A stretch of 60,140 nt of DNA from Paractinoplanes polyasparticus (GCF_019710575.1 NZ_JAHWFK010000067.1:1-60140); one strand, 5' to 3'; positions 30,846 through 40,651 are shown, counted from the first letter of the stretch. Notes: generated by a model not told the origin, from the sequence alone. A program made the numbers and translations.

Positions 30846-31056
30846 GCGGTGTCCCTTCCGGTCGGACACCTCGTCCATCGGCTGGGGTGGGGCGGGCGAG
30901 AGGAAGGTCACGGTTGCAGACCGGGTGCGATTCCTGAGCCGGGGCGGGGCGGTGCCGGTGGCGCGGGCGCGGCGGTGCCGCTGGGCGTCAGGCGATCGGT
31001 TCGCTGGTGGTGAAATTTCCTGTTCGGGGACGGGTGCGGAGGGCCAGGATCGCGGC

Positions 31057-31905
31057 ATGGTGAGCTTTGCGTTGCAGGCCGTTCCCAAAAGTGCGGGCGG
31101 GTGGCTCGACCTTGCCCGGGGTGCTGAAGAGGCGGGCTTCGAGTCCTTGTACGTGCCGGACCATCCGGGATCGTGCGCGGCGCCGTTCGTGGCGCTGGCG
31201 GCTGCGGCTGCTGTGACTTCGCGGATTCGGCTGGGGTCGTACGTGTCGAATGCCGGTGTTCGAGAGCCGTTGTTGCTCGCGTCGGATGTGGCGACTCTCG
31301 ACGTCGTGTCCGGTGGTCGTGCCGTGTTCGGGCTCGGAGCGGGGCACACTCCGGCGGAATGGGAGGCAGTCGGGCGCGTGCGGCCGGACGTGCGGGGACG
31401 GATCGACCACTGCATCGCGGTCGCCGAGGCCGCCACGCGGATGCTGACCGAGGACGGCATGGCTGAGCCGCGGCCCGTACAGCAGAAGGTTCCGCTGTTG
31501 ATCGGGGGTGGCAACAGCCGGCTTCTGCGGTGGGCGGCCGGGCACGCCGACCTCATCGGGCTGTCGGGGCTGGGGCGCACGCTTGCCGACGGGCACCGGC
31601 ACGAGACACGGTGGCGCAGCGACCAGGTCGACGCTCAGATCGAACTGTGCGGCGGCAAGCCGGCCGAGGCGCTGGTGCAGCGGTTCGAGGTCACTGACGA
31701 CGGTGGCGCCGGCTACTCGGCGTACGCGAAAGAGGTTGAAGCCGACGAGGCCGACCTCATCGCCTGCCCGTTCGTGTTGATCGGCACGCTGGATGAGATA
31801 GCCGCCAAGCTGCGGCAGCTCGAGAGCCGGTGGGGGATCAGCCGCTTCGCCGTGCGCCCGCCGGCCATTGAGGGCGTCACCGCGCTACTGGCCGCCGCCC
31901 GCTGA
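31057..31905 (+). CDS. LLM-class F420-dependent oxidoreductase
   Basis: The protein has 282 residues from ATG 31057. A luciferase-like fold is visible from GGWLDLARGAEEAGFESLYV, DHPGSCAAPFVALAAAAAVT, RIRLGSYVSNAGVREPLLLA and FGLGAGHTPAEWEAVG. The last motif matches the F420-dependent TIGR03621-like subgroup. The substrate is unknown. Confidence 0.85.
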   Translation: MVSFALQAVPKSAGGWLDLARGAEEAGFESLYVPDHPGSCAAPFVALAAAAAVTSRIRLGSYVSNAGVREPLLLASDVATLDVVSGGRAVFGLGAGHTPAEWEAVGRVRPDVRGRIDHCIAVAEAATRMLTEDGMAEPRPVQQKVPLLIGGGNSRLLRWAAGHADLIGLSGLGRTLADGHRHETRWRSDQVDAQIELCGGKPAEALVQRFEVTDDGGAGYSAYAKEVEADEADLIACPFVLIGTLDEIAAKLRQLESRWGISRFAVRPPAIEGVTALLAAAR

Positions 31906-31967
31906 GCCGGGATCGGCAGAGGACCCGCGACCGTCGAAGGGGCGGCGGCTGGGGAAAGGCCGGCGGG

Positions 31968-32621
31968 TCACTGGTCGAGGAAGAGCTCACCCTCGACCTG
32001 GGAGCGGTAGTCGACGTAGATCTGGCGGTAGCGGTTGAGCGCACCCTTGCGGTCGCCCTCGACGAGCAGGCGCAGGATCGCGTCGTGGCCCTCGATCCAG
32101 GTGTTCCACAGGTCGCTCTCGGCCGTCATCGCCAGTATGCGCATGGTGCGCGCGACGACCAGGTCCACCATGGATTGCAGTTCGCGGTTGCCACTGGCCA
32201 GGATGATGATCGAGCTGAAGTCGGCGCCGGCCGCCCCGGCTGCCAGCACGTTGCCGGCGGCCAGGGCGTCGACGAACTCGGCCTGGCGCTGGCGCAGCAG
32301 CTCGATGTGCGTCTCGGTGAGGTTGTCGACGCCCCATTCGAAGCCGGCGCAGGCCAGCACGCTCATCACATCGATCAGCTCCAGTGCGTTCTTCTGGGTG
32401 ACCTTGGTGACGTGCCGGGTCCGGTTGGGCGCGATGTCGATCAGGCCCTCGACGCTGAGCTGAGCGATGGCTTCGCGTACCGGCGTGATGCTGACGCCTA
32501 GGCGGGCGGCGAGCTCGGCATCCTTGATGAGCGTGCCGGGGGAGAGTTCACCGGTGACGATCTCGTTACGCAACTGGTGGACGACCGCTGCGGTACGGGT
32601 CGGTGGGACCGCGTATGACAT
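31968..32621 (-). CDS. GntR/FadR-type transcriptional regulator
   Basis: The protein has 217 residues. The N-terminal winged helix (ELAARLGVSITPVREAIAQL) is GntR type. The C-terminal all-helical FCD domain would bind a carboxylate or metal ligand (residues around DFSSIIILASGN and EGHDAILRLLVEGD). The cognate target genes are not obvious; it lies next to the type IV pilus operon but in the same orientation with no clear operator. Confidence 0.9.
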   Translation of the reverse strand: MSYAVPPTRTAAVVHQLRNEIVTGELSPGTLIKDAELAARLGVSITPVREAIAQLSVEGLIDIAPNRTRHVTKVTQKNALELIDVMSVLACAGFEWGVDNLTETHIELLRQRQAEFVDALAAGNVLAAGAAGADFSSIIILASGNRELQSMVDLVVARTMRILAMTAESDLWNTWIEGHDAILRLLVEGDRKGALNRYRQIYVDYRSQVEGELFLDQ

Positions 32622-32692
32622 ACGGGCAGAGTACTCAGGGTGACAATGGAGTGCGGCGTCCGGCTGCCCGGTTCACCCGGTAGTCGTTGTCG

Positions 32693-33295
32693 TCAAGCCG
32701 TCGCGCACATGTCGGTGCGGTCGAGTTTGGTGCTGTCCGCGAGGTTGTTCTTGGTGCAGAAGGCGGTCAGCGTCAGATTCACGACCACAAGTTTGTTCTT
32801 GTCCGGGGCCGAGACGGTGACCGAGTTGAGCAGCACGGCCCGGTTCTGCGTCTGCTGGAGGCGCACTATGAATTTGCTGATGTTGGGGATTGTGCCCTTG
32901 GTGTTCATCGAAATGGGTAGCTCAACTGCGGTGAGCACCGTGTCCGAGGCCACCGGGGCGCCCACGCTGAGGTCGGTGACCTCGACGGAGGTGGCCGCGC
33001 CGGAATCCTGGATCGAACGCAGGAAGACCGGCATGCCGTACGTCTCGGGCAGATTCGTCACTAGCGTGTCGAGCTCGGCCTGATAGGTGGCCTTCTTCTC
33101 GCTCTGCTGCTTGAGCTTGGCCACCTCCTTACGCAGCGAGACCAGCTGGATGGTGGTGTCGTCGGCCTGGTCCTGTACCTCATCGGCCTCGGCGAACTTG
33201 GGTGAGACGGCGAGCAGCCAGGACGCGGCGATGAGGATGACGATGGCCACGATCCCGCCGATGAGCCAGATCCGGTCGGCGCGCCGGGCGTCCAT
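32693..33295 (-). CDS. pilO: type IV pilus assembly protein PilO
   Basis: The protein has 200 residues; its ATG overlaps the pilN stop (ATGA at 33295). One N-terminal transmembrane helix (IWLIGGIVAIVILIAASWLL) is followed by a coiled coil (LVSLRKEVAKLKQQSEKKAT) and a ferredoxin-like domain (LPETYGMPVFLRSIQDSGAA). PilO forms the inner-membrane alignment complex with PilN. Last gene of the operon. Confidence 0.8.
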   Translation of the reverse strand: MDARRADRIWLIGGIVAIVILIAASWLLAVSPKFAEADEVQDQADDTTIQLVSLRKEVAKLKQQSEKKATYQAELDTLVTNLPETYGMPVFLRSIQDSGAATSVEVTDLSVGAPVASDTVLTAVELPISMNTKGTIPNISKFIVRLQQTQNRAVLLNSVTVSAPDKNKLVVVNLTLTAFCTKNNLADSTKLDRTDMCATA

Positions 33296-33990
33296 CAGTT
33301 GCCTCCGGTCTTGCAGGCGGTGGTGAACCGTCCGCACAGCGCAGCCGAAGTGAGCTTGAAGGTGAGGGTGTACGCGACCCGCTTGTTCTCCAAGGTCGTG
33401 GTGGTCAGATAGGGGTCGGTGAAGCCGGGGTGGGTGGCCAGCTCGTCGAGGAACGCGGCGACGTGCTTCCGGTCGCTCGCGGTGCCGGCGATGGAGAGTG
33501 CCGCCACAACACCGACGGGCGTGGCGGCGGTCGCGGCGGCGGGGGCCTCGGACAGGCTGCCGGAGATCGTGCCGATCTGAACGTCCGCCTCGGCGGCGTC
33601 GGCGCGCAGGTCGTCCATGTTCGTGGCCCACGGCAGGTCGGTGCCCAGCAGCGTCTTGAGGTCCTGTTCGACCGCCTTGACGTCGTTGATGGTGCCGGTC
33701 ACTCCGGAGTACTTCTTCTTGTCGTTCTGTACCCGCTGCACCTGGACGGTGGCCATGGTCAGGTTGTCCTGGGCCGTGGTGACCTGCTGCACGGCGTACA
33801 GGTACCAGCCGGCCATCACGGCGATGACCGCGAGCACGGCGCCGATCAACAGGAACCGGGTGCGGCGGGCGCTGCGCCCGGCCCGGATCTCCTCGGGCAG
33901 CAGGTTGGCCCGGATCGTCAGGATCCGGGAGGCCTGCGCGGGAGAGACGGCCGGGTCGACCGGCATCAGGGCGGTTTGAGTGGTGGTCAT
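33295..33990 (-). CDS. pilN: type IV pilus assembly protein PilN
   Basis: The protein has 231 residues from ATG 33990, overlapping the pilM stop. A short cytosolic tail with an NLLP motif (RANLLPEEIRAG), which binds PilM in the family, is followed by a transmembrane helix (FLLIGAVLAVIAVMAGWYLY), a coiled coil and a ferredoxin-like domain. Two Cys near the end (AALCGRFTTACK) may form a disulfide. Confidence 0.8.
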   Translation of the reverse strand: MTTTQTALMPVDPAVSPAQASRILTIRANLLPEEIRAGRSARRTRFLLIGAVLAVIAVMAGWYLYAVQQVTTAQDNLTMATVQVQRVQNDKKKYSGVTGTINDVKAVEQDLKTLLGTDLPWATNMDDLRADAAEADVQIGTISGSLSEAPAAATAATPVGVVAALSIAGTASDRKHVAAFLDELATHPGFTDPYLTTTTLENKRVAYTLTFKLTSAALCGRFTTACKTGGN

Positions 33991-35015
33991 CAGGCTGCCG
34001 CTCCCAGGGTCAGGCCGATCGACACCGCGGCCGAGGGCACGAAGCTTTCGAAGCCGCGCTCGCGGCCCTTGCGCGTGTCCCGCAGGCGGCTGGCGCTGTC
34101 GGCGTACATGACGGTGATCCGTAGTTGGTTCTGGAGGTGCTCGGCGAGGCCGGGCATGAGCGCGCTGCCGCCGCACAGGGCGAGCCGGGTGACCTGCAGG
34201 TGCCGCTCGCTCGAGGCGAGATAGGTGAACGAGCTGCGCAGCTCGCTGACCAGCGGGCGGACCGCCTCCTCGGCGGCCTCCACGCCGTCCGGCCGGCCGT
34301 CGCCGTGCAGGCCGAACCGGCACTTGAGCTCCTCGGCCTCGGGCGGGGGGATGCCGAGCCGGGTGGCGATGCTGTCGGTGATCTCCTGGCCGCCCCGCGG
34401 GACGGTCCGCACGATCAGCGGCTTCCCGTCGGCGTGCACGACCAGGCTGGTCACGTCGAGCCCGATGTCGACGATCGCCTCGATCTGGGTGTCCAGCCGC
34501 GAGGCAGCCCGCAGCAGCGCGAACGACGCCAGGTCGACCCCCTTGACGTGCAGGCCGGCCTTCTCGACGGCGCCGACCACGCTCATCACGGCCTCCTTGG
34601 GCATGGCGATGAGCAGCCCGCGGACGGTCGGGTTGTCGCCCGGTTCCTCGAGCGGATAGAAGTCGAGCAGCGAGCGCTCGACAGCCAGCGGCAGCGCGTC
34701 CTTGACCTGGAACGGCAGGGCCTGGCGCATCTCCTTGGCGGGCAGGTTCGACACGGCCATCTCACGCACCACGAGCTGCGGGTTCGTCACCCCGAGGTTG
34801 ACGTTCCTGGTGCCGAACTTGCAGGCCGCCCAGAGCTGCTTCAGAGCCGAGGTGACCATGACCGGGTCCTGAACCACGCCGCCGGTGACCGCGCCGGGCG
34901 GCAACGGCACCTGGCCGAAGTTGGACAACGTGTAGTCGTCCTTGCCCCGGCGGACCTCGACGGCCCGGATGGAGGACGTGCCGATGTCGAGCCCGATCGG
35001 GATGACGCCAGCCAT
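33990..35015 (-). CDS. pilM: type IV pilus assembly ATPase-like PilM
   Basis: The protein has 341 residues from ATG 35015. The actin-like fold is clear: IPIGLDIGTSSIRAVEV, VDIGLDVTSLVVHADG and ALCGGSALMPGLAEHLQ (phosphate and adenosine motifs). PilM is cytosolic and binds the PilN tail. Coupled to pilN by overlapping start and stop. Confidence 0.9.
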   Translation of the reverse strand: MAGVIPIGLDIGTSSIRAVEVRRGKDDYTLSNFGQVPLPPGAVTGGVVQDPVMVTSALKQLWAACKFGTRNVNLGVTNPQLVVREMAVSNLPAKEMRQALPFQVKDALPLAVERSLLDFYPLEEPGDNPTVRGLLIAMPKEAVMSVVGAVEKAGLHVKGVDLASFALLRAASRLDTQIEAIVDIGLDVTSLVVHADGKPLIVRTVPRGGQEITDSIATRLGIPPPEAEELKCRFGLHGDGRPDGVEAAEEAVRPLVSELRSSFTYLASSERHLQVTRLALCGGSALMPGLAEHLQNQLRITVMYADSASRLRDTRKGRERGFESFVPSAAVSIGLTLGAAA

Positions 35016-35044
35016 CGGTCTCCTTCGTTCGTGCGTACGGGGAA

Positions 35045-35833
35045 TCAGGCGGCCGGAATGATCAGGGAGGAGTACCACTGCGCGATCGGCGCGCCGGCGA
35101 ACACCGCGAGGAAGGCGCCGGCGAGCATGTACGGGCCGAAGGGAATACGGCTCTTGCGGTTGGCCCGGCGCAGCAGCATCAGCACGGCGGCGACCAGGCC
35201 GCCCAGCAGGAACGCCGCGAACGCGCCGATTGCCACCGAGCTCCAGCCGAGCCAGCCCAGATAGAAGCCGAGCAGCGGGGCCAGCTTGAGGTCGCCGCCG
35301 CCCATCCCGCGTGGCATGGCGGCCAGGATGAAGTAGGCGACGTAGAGCACGGCTGCCGCCAGCAGGGCCCGGCCGGCGGTCGACCAGCTGCGATCGGCGA
35401 CCACGGCCGGAGCGATCAGGACCAGAGCCACCGCGTACGACGGCAGGACGATCTTGTCGGGGAGGCGCATCACGTCGAGGTCGATCACCGCCAGCGCCAC
35501 CGAGATCGCCGCCAGGTAGAGGTAGGCGGGCAGCTCCCAGGAAAGCCCGAACCGGGCCGCCACCGCGACGAACAGCACCGCGGTGCCGGCCTCGACGAGC
35601 GGGTAGCGCGGGCTGATCGGCGTCTCGCAGGCAGCGCACCGGCCGCGCAGCAGCAGCCAGCCGAGCACTGGGACGTTGTGCTTGTTGCGGACCTCGGTGC
35701 CGCACGCCGGGCAGTGCGAGCGCGGGTGGACCAGCGACTCGTTGCGCGGCACGCGGTAGATCACCACGTTGAGGAAAGAGCCCACCGCCAGGCCGAGCAG
35801 GGCGGCGATGGTGAGCAGCATCGGCTGCGGCAT
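35045..35833 (-). CDS. pilD: prepilin peptidase / N-methyltransferase
   Basis: The protein has 262 residues from ATG 35833 (GAGGAGG upstream), not the earlier in-frame start at 35884. An N-terminal cytosolic CPACG and CAAC pair lies at the usual zinc-binding site. The two catalytic Asp residues of this aspartyl peptidase family are in IDLDVMRLPD and GMGGGDLKL. Six to eight transmembrane helices. It cleaves the PilA leader and methylates the new N-terminus. Confidence 0.9.
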   Translation of the reverse strand: MPQPMLLTIAALLGLAVGSFLNVVIYRVPRNESLVHPRSHCPACGTEVRNKHNVPVLGWLLLRGRCAACETPISPRYPLVEAGTAVLFVAVAARFGLSWELPAYLYLAAISVALAVIDLDVMRLPDKIVLPSYAVALVLIAPAVVADRSWSTAGRALLAAAVLYVAYFILAAMPRGMGGGDLKLAPLLGFYLGWLGWSSVAIGAFAAFLLGGLVAAVLMLLRRANRKSRIPFGPYMLAGAFLAVFAGAPIAQWYSSLIIPAA

Positions 35834-35909
35834 CTCGACCTCCTCGGCGTCTCGGATGGGCAACCCGGGCGGCGCCGACAGCACCGCCCGGGTCTGGATC
35901 AGGACTGGC

Positions 35910-36398
35910 TCACTTGACGCAGTCGGTGATGTCGCCGGCGTCGACCGACTTCACGGAACCGCCCACCGCGCTGTTGTAGACGTAGACCTTGTCGGTGCCG
36001 CCCTCATTCTTGGCGCAGACGAGGTACGACAGCTTGTCGGCGGCGAGCACGTAGGTCATCGACGACTTGTCGGACAGGGTCACCCAGCCGGCCTGGCCGG
36101 CGGACGTGTCGGCCGTGCTTCCGTCCTTGAGGCTGAAGCTGGCCTTCTTCTGCGTGATCGCCGTGGTCGGGGCCGGGTAGGCGTTGCCGTTGTCGGTGTA
36201 GTACTGCTCGATCGCACTCACCGCGCCGCGGACGTCGGACTGGGCCGACTTGTCCGCTGCTCCCTTGCGGTAGTTGAGGTAGACCGGCACAGCGATTGCG
36301 ACCAGCACGCCGATGATGACCACCACGACAAGAAGCTCGATGAGGGTGAAGCCTTCGTCGTCCTTCTTGTTGCGGAGCCGCGTGATGATGTCGTGCAT
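35910..36398 (-). CDS. pilA: type IV major pilin
   Basis: The protein has 162 residues from ATG 36398 with GGAGG upstream. The leader ends in Gly before FTLIELLVVVVIIGVLVAIA, the conserved N-terminal assembly helix with Glu5. A globular domain follows, with two Cys that may form the usual pilin disulfide (YLVCAKNEGG and DITDCVK). Cleavage by PilD is predicted between Gly and Phe. Confidence 0.92.
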   Translation of the reverse strand: MHDIITRLRNKKDDEGFTLIELLVVVVIIGVLVAIAVPVYLNYRKGAADKSAQSDVRGAVSAIEQYYTDNGNAYPAPTTAITQKKASFSLKDGSTADTSAGQAGWVTLSDKSSMTYVLAADKLSYLVCAKNEGGTDKVYVYNSAVGGSVKSVDAGDITDCVK

Positions 36399-36491
36399 TG
36401 GGGGTGCCTCCATGGCGTGTGGGGTGGGGCGGGTGGTGGTGGCGGGCGGGGGGCCCGTTCGGCCGGCGGGAGTCCGGCCTGGTCGTGCCAG

Positions 36492-37724
36492 TCAGTTGCT
36501 CTGAATGTTTTGATAAATGGTGAACATCGGTAGGTAGAGACAGATCACCATTCCGCCCACGACGGCGCCCATGACGAGCACCATGATCGGTTCGATCGAG
36601 GCGGTCAGGGACTCGGCAGCGCTGTCGACTTCCCTGTCATAAAAATCGGCAACCTTGTCCAGCATCTGACTGATTTGGCCGCTTTCTTCGCCGACTTCGA
36701 TCATCTGGGTGACCATGGTCGGGAAGATCGGGTGATTGCGCAGGGCCGAGGACATCGGCTGGCCGTCGCGGACGGCGGCCTGTACGTCCTTCAGGGCCAC
36801 ATTGATGATCTCGTTGCCCGTGGTCTCGCCGACCACGGTGAGCGCCTGCATCACCGGCACGCCGACGTTGAGCAGCAGGCCCAGGTTGCGGGAGAAGCGG
36901 CTCATCGCGAGCTTGCGGAACAGGGAGCCGAACACCGGCATCTTGATTTTGATGCGATCGACCTTGAGGCGGAACTCGTCGCTGGCGCGCATCTGCCGCT
37001 TGTAGAAGATCGATCCGGAGACGCCCAGGGTGATGATCAGGGGGCCGATCCACCACATGTTGTGGCTCGCGTCGACCAGGAACTGGGTGATCGCCGGCAG
37101 CTCGCCGCCGAGGTTGGCGAACATCGCCTCGAAGATCGGCACGATGAAGATGAGCACCGCGGCGATCAGGACGAAGGTGAACGACAGCACGATCGCCGGA
37201 TAGGTCATGGCGCTCTTGATCTTGCCGCGGAGCGCGGTGTCCTTCTCCAGGCTGTCCGCGATCTGCTCGAGAGCGCGGTCGATCATACCGCCGGTCTCGC
37301 CGGCCCGGACCATGGCGATCATGAGGCGCGGGAAGATCCGGTCGTGCTTGGCCATGGACGCCGACAGCGAGGTACCGGCGGCCACATCCGTACGCAGCTC
37401 GCCCAGCGCCTTCTTCAGTGGCGGCGAACTGCTCTGCTCCTCCAGGATCGCCAGCGACCGCAGCAGCGACATGCCGGAGGCGGTCATCGTGGCGAACTGG
37501 CGGGAGAAGACGGCGAGATCCTTGAGCTTCACCCGGTTGCCCAGGCCCGGGATCTTGATCTCCATGTCGAGACCCTTGCCGGTCTCGGTCAGCTCCAGCG
37601 GCGTCTCGCCCCGCTGTTTGAGCAGATTGGTGGCCGCGGCCTCGTTCGGCGCCTCGACGGTGCCCTTGGCCCGGTGGCCGGCTCCGTCGATGCTGCTGTA
37701 CCGATAGACCTTGGTGGCCGGCAT
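36492..37724 (-). CDS. pilC: type IV pilus inner-membrane platform protein PilC
   Basis: The protein has 410 residues. Two GspF/PilC repeats are visible (FSRQFATMTASGMSLLRSLA and FSRNLGLLLNVGVPVMQALT), each with a GMID/GEES-type motif, and transmembrane segments at about 160-205, 220-235 and 380-405. It connects the PilB/PilT motors to pilus assembly. Start ATG 37724 is 4 bp after pilT's stop. Confidence 0.92.
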   Translation of the reverse strand: MPATKVYRYSSIDGAGHRAKGTVEAPNEAAATNLLKQRGETPLELTETGKGLDMEIKIPGLGNRVKLKDLAVFSRQFATMTASGMSLLRSLAILEEQSSSPPLKKALGELRTDVAAGTSLSASMAKHDRIFPRLMIAMVRAGETGGMIDRALEQIADSLEKDTALRGKIKSAMTYPAIVLSFTFVLIAAVLIFIVPIFEAMFANLGGELPAITQFLVDASHNMWWIGPLIITLGVSGSIFYKRQMRASDEFRLKVDRIKIKMPVFGSLFRKLAMSRFSRNLGLLLNVGVPVMQALTVVGETTGNEIINVALKDVQAAVRDGQPMSSALRNHPIFPTMVTQMIEVGEESGQISQMLDKVADFYDREVDSAAESLTASIEPIMVLVMGAVVGGMVICLYLPMFTIYQNIQSN

Positions 37725-37728
37725 GGGG

Positions 37729-38868
37729 TCAGCTCCGTCCCACGAGTCGCATGAGTTCCTCCTTGGAGTGGCAGAGCTCGAGGGCGGCCGGCAACGTCAC
37801 GACCTGCTCGCGCACCTTCTCGGCCAGGTGCTGGTCGAACGCGAGCATGCCGTCGCTCGCACCGGCCTGCATGAACGAGGGGATCTGGTGCGACTTGCCC
37901 TCGCGGATCAGGCTGCGGATGGCCGGGGTCGCGGTCAGAATCTCGGCGATCACGACGCGGCCCTTGTTGTCCGCCCGCGGGGCCAGCGCCTGCGTGATCA
38001 CGCCCTGGAGCGAGGCGGCCAGCTGGGCGCGGATCTGCAGCTGCTGGTGCGGCGGGAAGATGTCGATGACGCGGTCGATGGTCTGGGTGGCGCTCTGCGT
38101 GTGCAGGGTCGCCAGCACCAGGTGGCCGGTCTCGGCTGCGGTGAGCGCCGTGGCTGTCGTCTCGAGGTCGCGCAGCTCGCCGACGAGGATGATGTCGGGG
38201 TCCTGCCGCAGCGCGTGCTTGAGCGCCGAGGCGAAGGTCTCGGTGTCCGCGCCGACCTCGCGCTGGTTGACCACGCTGCGCTTGTGCGGGTGCAGGAACT
38301 CGATCGGGTCCTCGATCGTCACGATGTGGTCGGCGCGGCTGCGGTTGGCCAGGTCGAGGATCGAGGCCAGCGTCGTGGTCTTGCCGGAACCGGTCGGGCC
38401 GGTCACCAGCACCAGGCCGCGCGGCAGGTGGGCGAAGCGGGACACCGAGTCGGGCATGCCCAGCTCGTCCAGCGGCTTGATCTCGTGCGGGATGGCCCGG
38501 AAGACCGCGCCGCACGAGTTGCGCTGCACGTACAGGTTGCCGCGGAAGCGGGAGACGCCGACGATGCTGTGCGCGAAGTCGAGCTCCTGCACCCGCTGGA
38601 AGGTCGCCCACTGGTCGGCCGAGATCGCGGCCCGGCACAGCAGCGCGGTGTCCGACGAGTTCAGGTTGCCGTAGCCCTCGAGCGGTCTTAGCGAGCCGTT
38701 GACCCGCATCATCGGCGGCGTGCCGACGGTCAGGTGCAGGTCGGAGCCGCGCGACTCGACCAGCGTGACGAGCATCTGGTTGAGCACGGCCAGGTCGCCC
38801 GGCGCGGGCGCCCCCGGCTGGGGCGCCGCCTGCTGGGGCACCATCGTGTCGGTCTGGTACATCTCCAC
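37729..38868 (-). CDS. pilT: type IV pilus retraction ATPase PilT
   Basis: The protein has 379 residues from GTG 38868 (ATG 38862 possible). A Pro/Ala-rich start leads into LVESRGSDLHLTVGTPPMMR. Walker A is GPTGSGKTTT, Asp box IVTIEDPIEFLH and His box GHLVLATLHTQSA. It powers pilus retraction. The order pilB-pilT-pilC is the usual one. Confidence 0.93.
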   Translation of the reverse strand: MEMYQTDTMVPQQAAPQPGAPAPGDLAVLNQMLVTLVESRGSDLHLTVGTPPMMRVNGSLRPLEGYGNLNSSDTALLCRAAISADQWATFQRVQELDFAHSIVGVSRFRGNLYVQRNSCGAVFRAIPHEIKPLDELGMPDSVSRFAHLPRGLVLVTGPTGSGKTTTLASILDLANRSRADHIVTIEDPIEFLHPHKRSVVNQREVGADTETFASALKHALRQDPDIILVGELRDLETTATALTAAETGHLVLATLHTQSATQTIDRVIDIFPPHQQLQIRAQLAASLQGVITQALAPRADNKGRVVIAEILTATPAIRSLIREGKSHQIPSFMQAGASDGMLAFDQHLAEKVREQVVTLPAALELCHSKEELMRLVGRS

Positions 38869-38983
38869 CGGCTCTCTCGTCGGTACGGACGCCTCTTGTA
38901 TTCGGCACTTCGGTGGGCCGGTTTAGGGTCGGTTCTGGCGTTTTCGGGTGTTACCCGGGCGTACGGGATAAAGTTTTTGGTCC

Positions 38984-40651
38984 TCAAATGGCGACGCGCG
39001 AGACCTCACGTACGGAGGTCAGCCCGCCCGACGCCTTGGCCAGGCCATCGGCCCGCAGCTCGTACATCCCCTGGTAGAGCGCCACCTCGAGGATCTCGTT
39101 GGACGAGGCCCGGCGGATGGTCAGCGCCTCGATCTCGGGGCTGATCGGCATCACCTCGTGCAGCGCGATCCGTCCCCGATAGCCGGTGTTCGCGCAGTTG
39201 CGGCAGCCCACCGGGCGGTAGAGCGCCTCGGGCACGACCAGGTCGTCGAAGGGCCAGCGCGCGCCGACGAGTTCCTCCTCGGTCGGCTTGTAGGCCTCCT
39301 TGCACCAGTCGCACAGCCGCCGGGCCAGCCGCTGGGCCAGCACGCAGTCGAGCGACGACCCGACCAGGAACGGCTCGATCCCCATCTCGGTGAGACGGGT
39401 GACCGCGCCCGGCGCGTCGTTGGTGTGCAGCGTCGACAGCACGAGGTGACCGGTGAGCGACGCCTCCACCGCGATCTGTGCCGTGTGGCTGTCCCGGATC
39501 TCACCGATCAGCACGACGTCCGGGTCGGAGCGCAGGATGGCCGGCAGCACCGCGGCGAACGTCAGGCCGGCCTTCGTGTTGACCTGCACCTGGTTGACGC
39601 CGCGGAGGCGGTACTCGACCGGGTCCTCGACGGTGATCACGTTGACTTCCGGCTTGCTGATCCGGCCCAGCGTGGCGTACAGGGTGGTCGACTTGCCGGA
39701 ACCGGTCGGGCCGGTCACCAGCACCATGCCGTGCGGCTTGGTGAACGACGCGGCGAACCGGTCCAGGTTGTGCTGGGTGAACCCCAGCTTGTTCATGTCG
39801 AGGTCGATGCCGCCGGTGTCGAGCACGCGGAGCACGATCTTCTCGCCCCACACCGTGGGCAGCGTGGCGGTACGCAGGTCGACCGTGCGGTCGCGGATGA
39901 GGGCGGTGATGCGGCCGTTCTGCGGCACCCGCTTCTCGGTGATGTCGACGCCCGACATGATCTTGATGCGCGAGGTCAGCGCGGCCGTGACGCCCTTCGG
40001 CACGAGGTCGACCTCGTGCAGCACGCCGTCGATGCGGTAGCGGACCCGCATGTCGTCCTCGGTCGGCTCGAGGTGCAGGTCGGAGGCGCGGTTCATGACG
40101 GCCTGCTCGATCAGGCTGTTGACGTAGCGCACGATCGGGGCGTCGTCCGCGCTGGTGGCCTGCGCGGACATCCCGGTCTGGGACTCGGCGGCGTCGTCGG
40201 CCAGGTCGCCGAGGTCGCTCGACTCGCGCTGGAGCCGCTCGATGATCCGCCGGACCTCGCTGCGGGCCACCACGACGGGGCGGATGATCATGCCGGTGGC
40301 GGCGCGGACGTCGTCCAGCGCGACCACGTCGCCGGGGTCGGTGACGCCGACGACCAGCTCGCCGTCGGCCATCGAGAGGCCGAGCACGCGGTGGCGCAGC
40401 ACGACCGGCAGGGGGATCTTCTTGAGCGCGGCCGGGTCGGGCTGGAAGCTGACCAGGTCGACCGTGTTGATGCCGAAGGCTTGGGCGGCCGCCGCGGTCA
40501 GCTGCTCCTCGGTGACGACCTGGTCGTTGATGAGGACCGCGCGCACGGACCGGCCACTGCGCTGCGCTTCCTCCGCTGCCTTGTCGACGGCCAGCGGATC
40601 GATCCCGATCTGCTTGAGCGCGTCCAGCAGCGGGCGGAAGGTCTGGTCCAT
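38984..40651 (-). CDS. pilB: type IV pilus extension ATPase PilB
   Basis: The protein has 555 residues from ATG 40651 with AAGGA upstream. An N-terminal MshEN-like domain (about residues 1-150) binds cyclic di-GMP in some homologues. The ATPase has Walker A GPTGSGKSTT, the Asp box VITVEDPVEYR and His box GHLVLSTLHTND. A tetracysteine zinc site is formed by CDWCKEAY and CRNCANTGYRG. Upstream, GCCGAACT on the minus strand (40661-40668) resembles the -10 of FliA-type promoters, but is very close to the start; weak evidence. Confidence 0.93.
   Translation of the reverse strand: MDQTFRPLLDALKQIGIDPLAVDKAAEEAQRSGRSVRAVLINDQVVTEEQLTAAAAQAFGINTVDLVSFQPDPAALKKIPLPVVLRHRVLGLSMADGELVVGVTDPGDVVALDDVRAATGMIIRPVVVARSEVRRIIERLQRESSDLGDLADDAAESQTGMSAQATSADDAPIVRYVNSLIEQAVMNRASDLHLEPTEDDMRVRYRIDGVLHEVDLVPKGVTAALTSRIKIMSGVDITEKRVPQNGRITALIRDRTVDLRTATLPTVWGEKIVLRVLDTGGIDLDMNKLGFTQHNLDRFAASFTKPHGMVLVTGPTGSGKSTTLYATLGRISKPEVNVITVEDPVEYRLRGVNQVQVNTKAGLTFAAVLPAILRSDPDVVLIGEIRDSHTAQIAVEASLTGHLVLSTLHTNDAPGAVTRLTEMGIEPFLVGSSLDCVLAQRLARRLCDWCKEAYKPTEEELVGARWPFDDLVVPEALYRPVGCRNCANTGYRGRIALHEVMPISPEIEALTIRRASSNEILEVALYQGMYELRADGLAKASGGLTSVREVSRVAI

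Noticed and set aside
34125..35264. 379-residue plus-strand frame over pilM/pilD
   Set aside because: Shadow of the pilus genes on the other strand.
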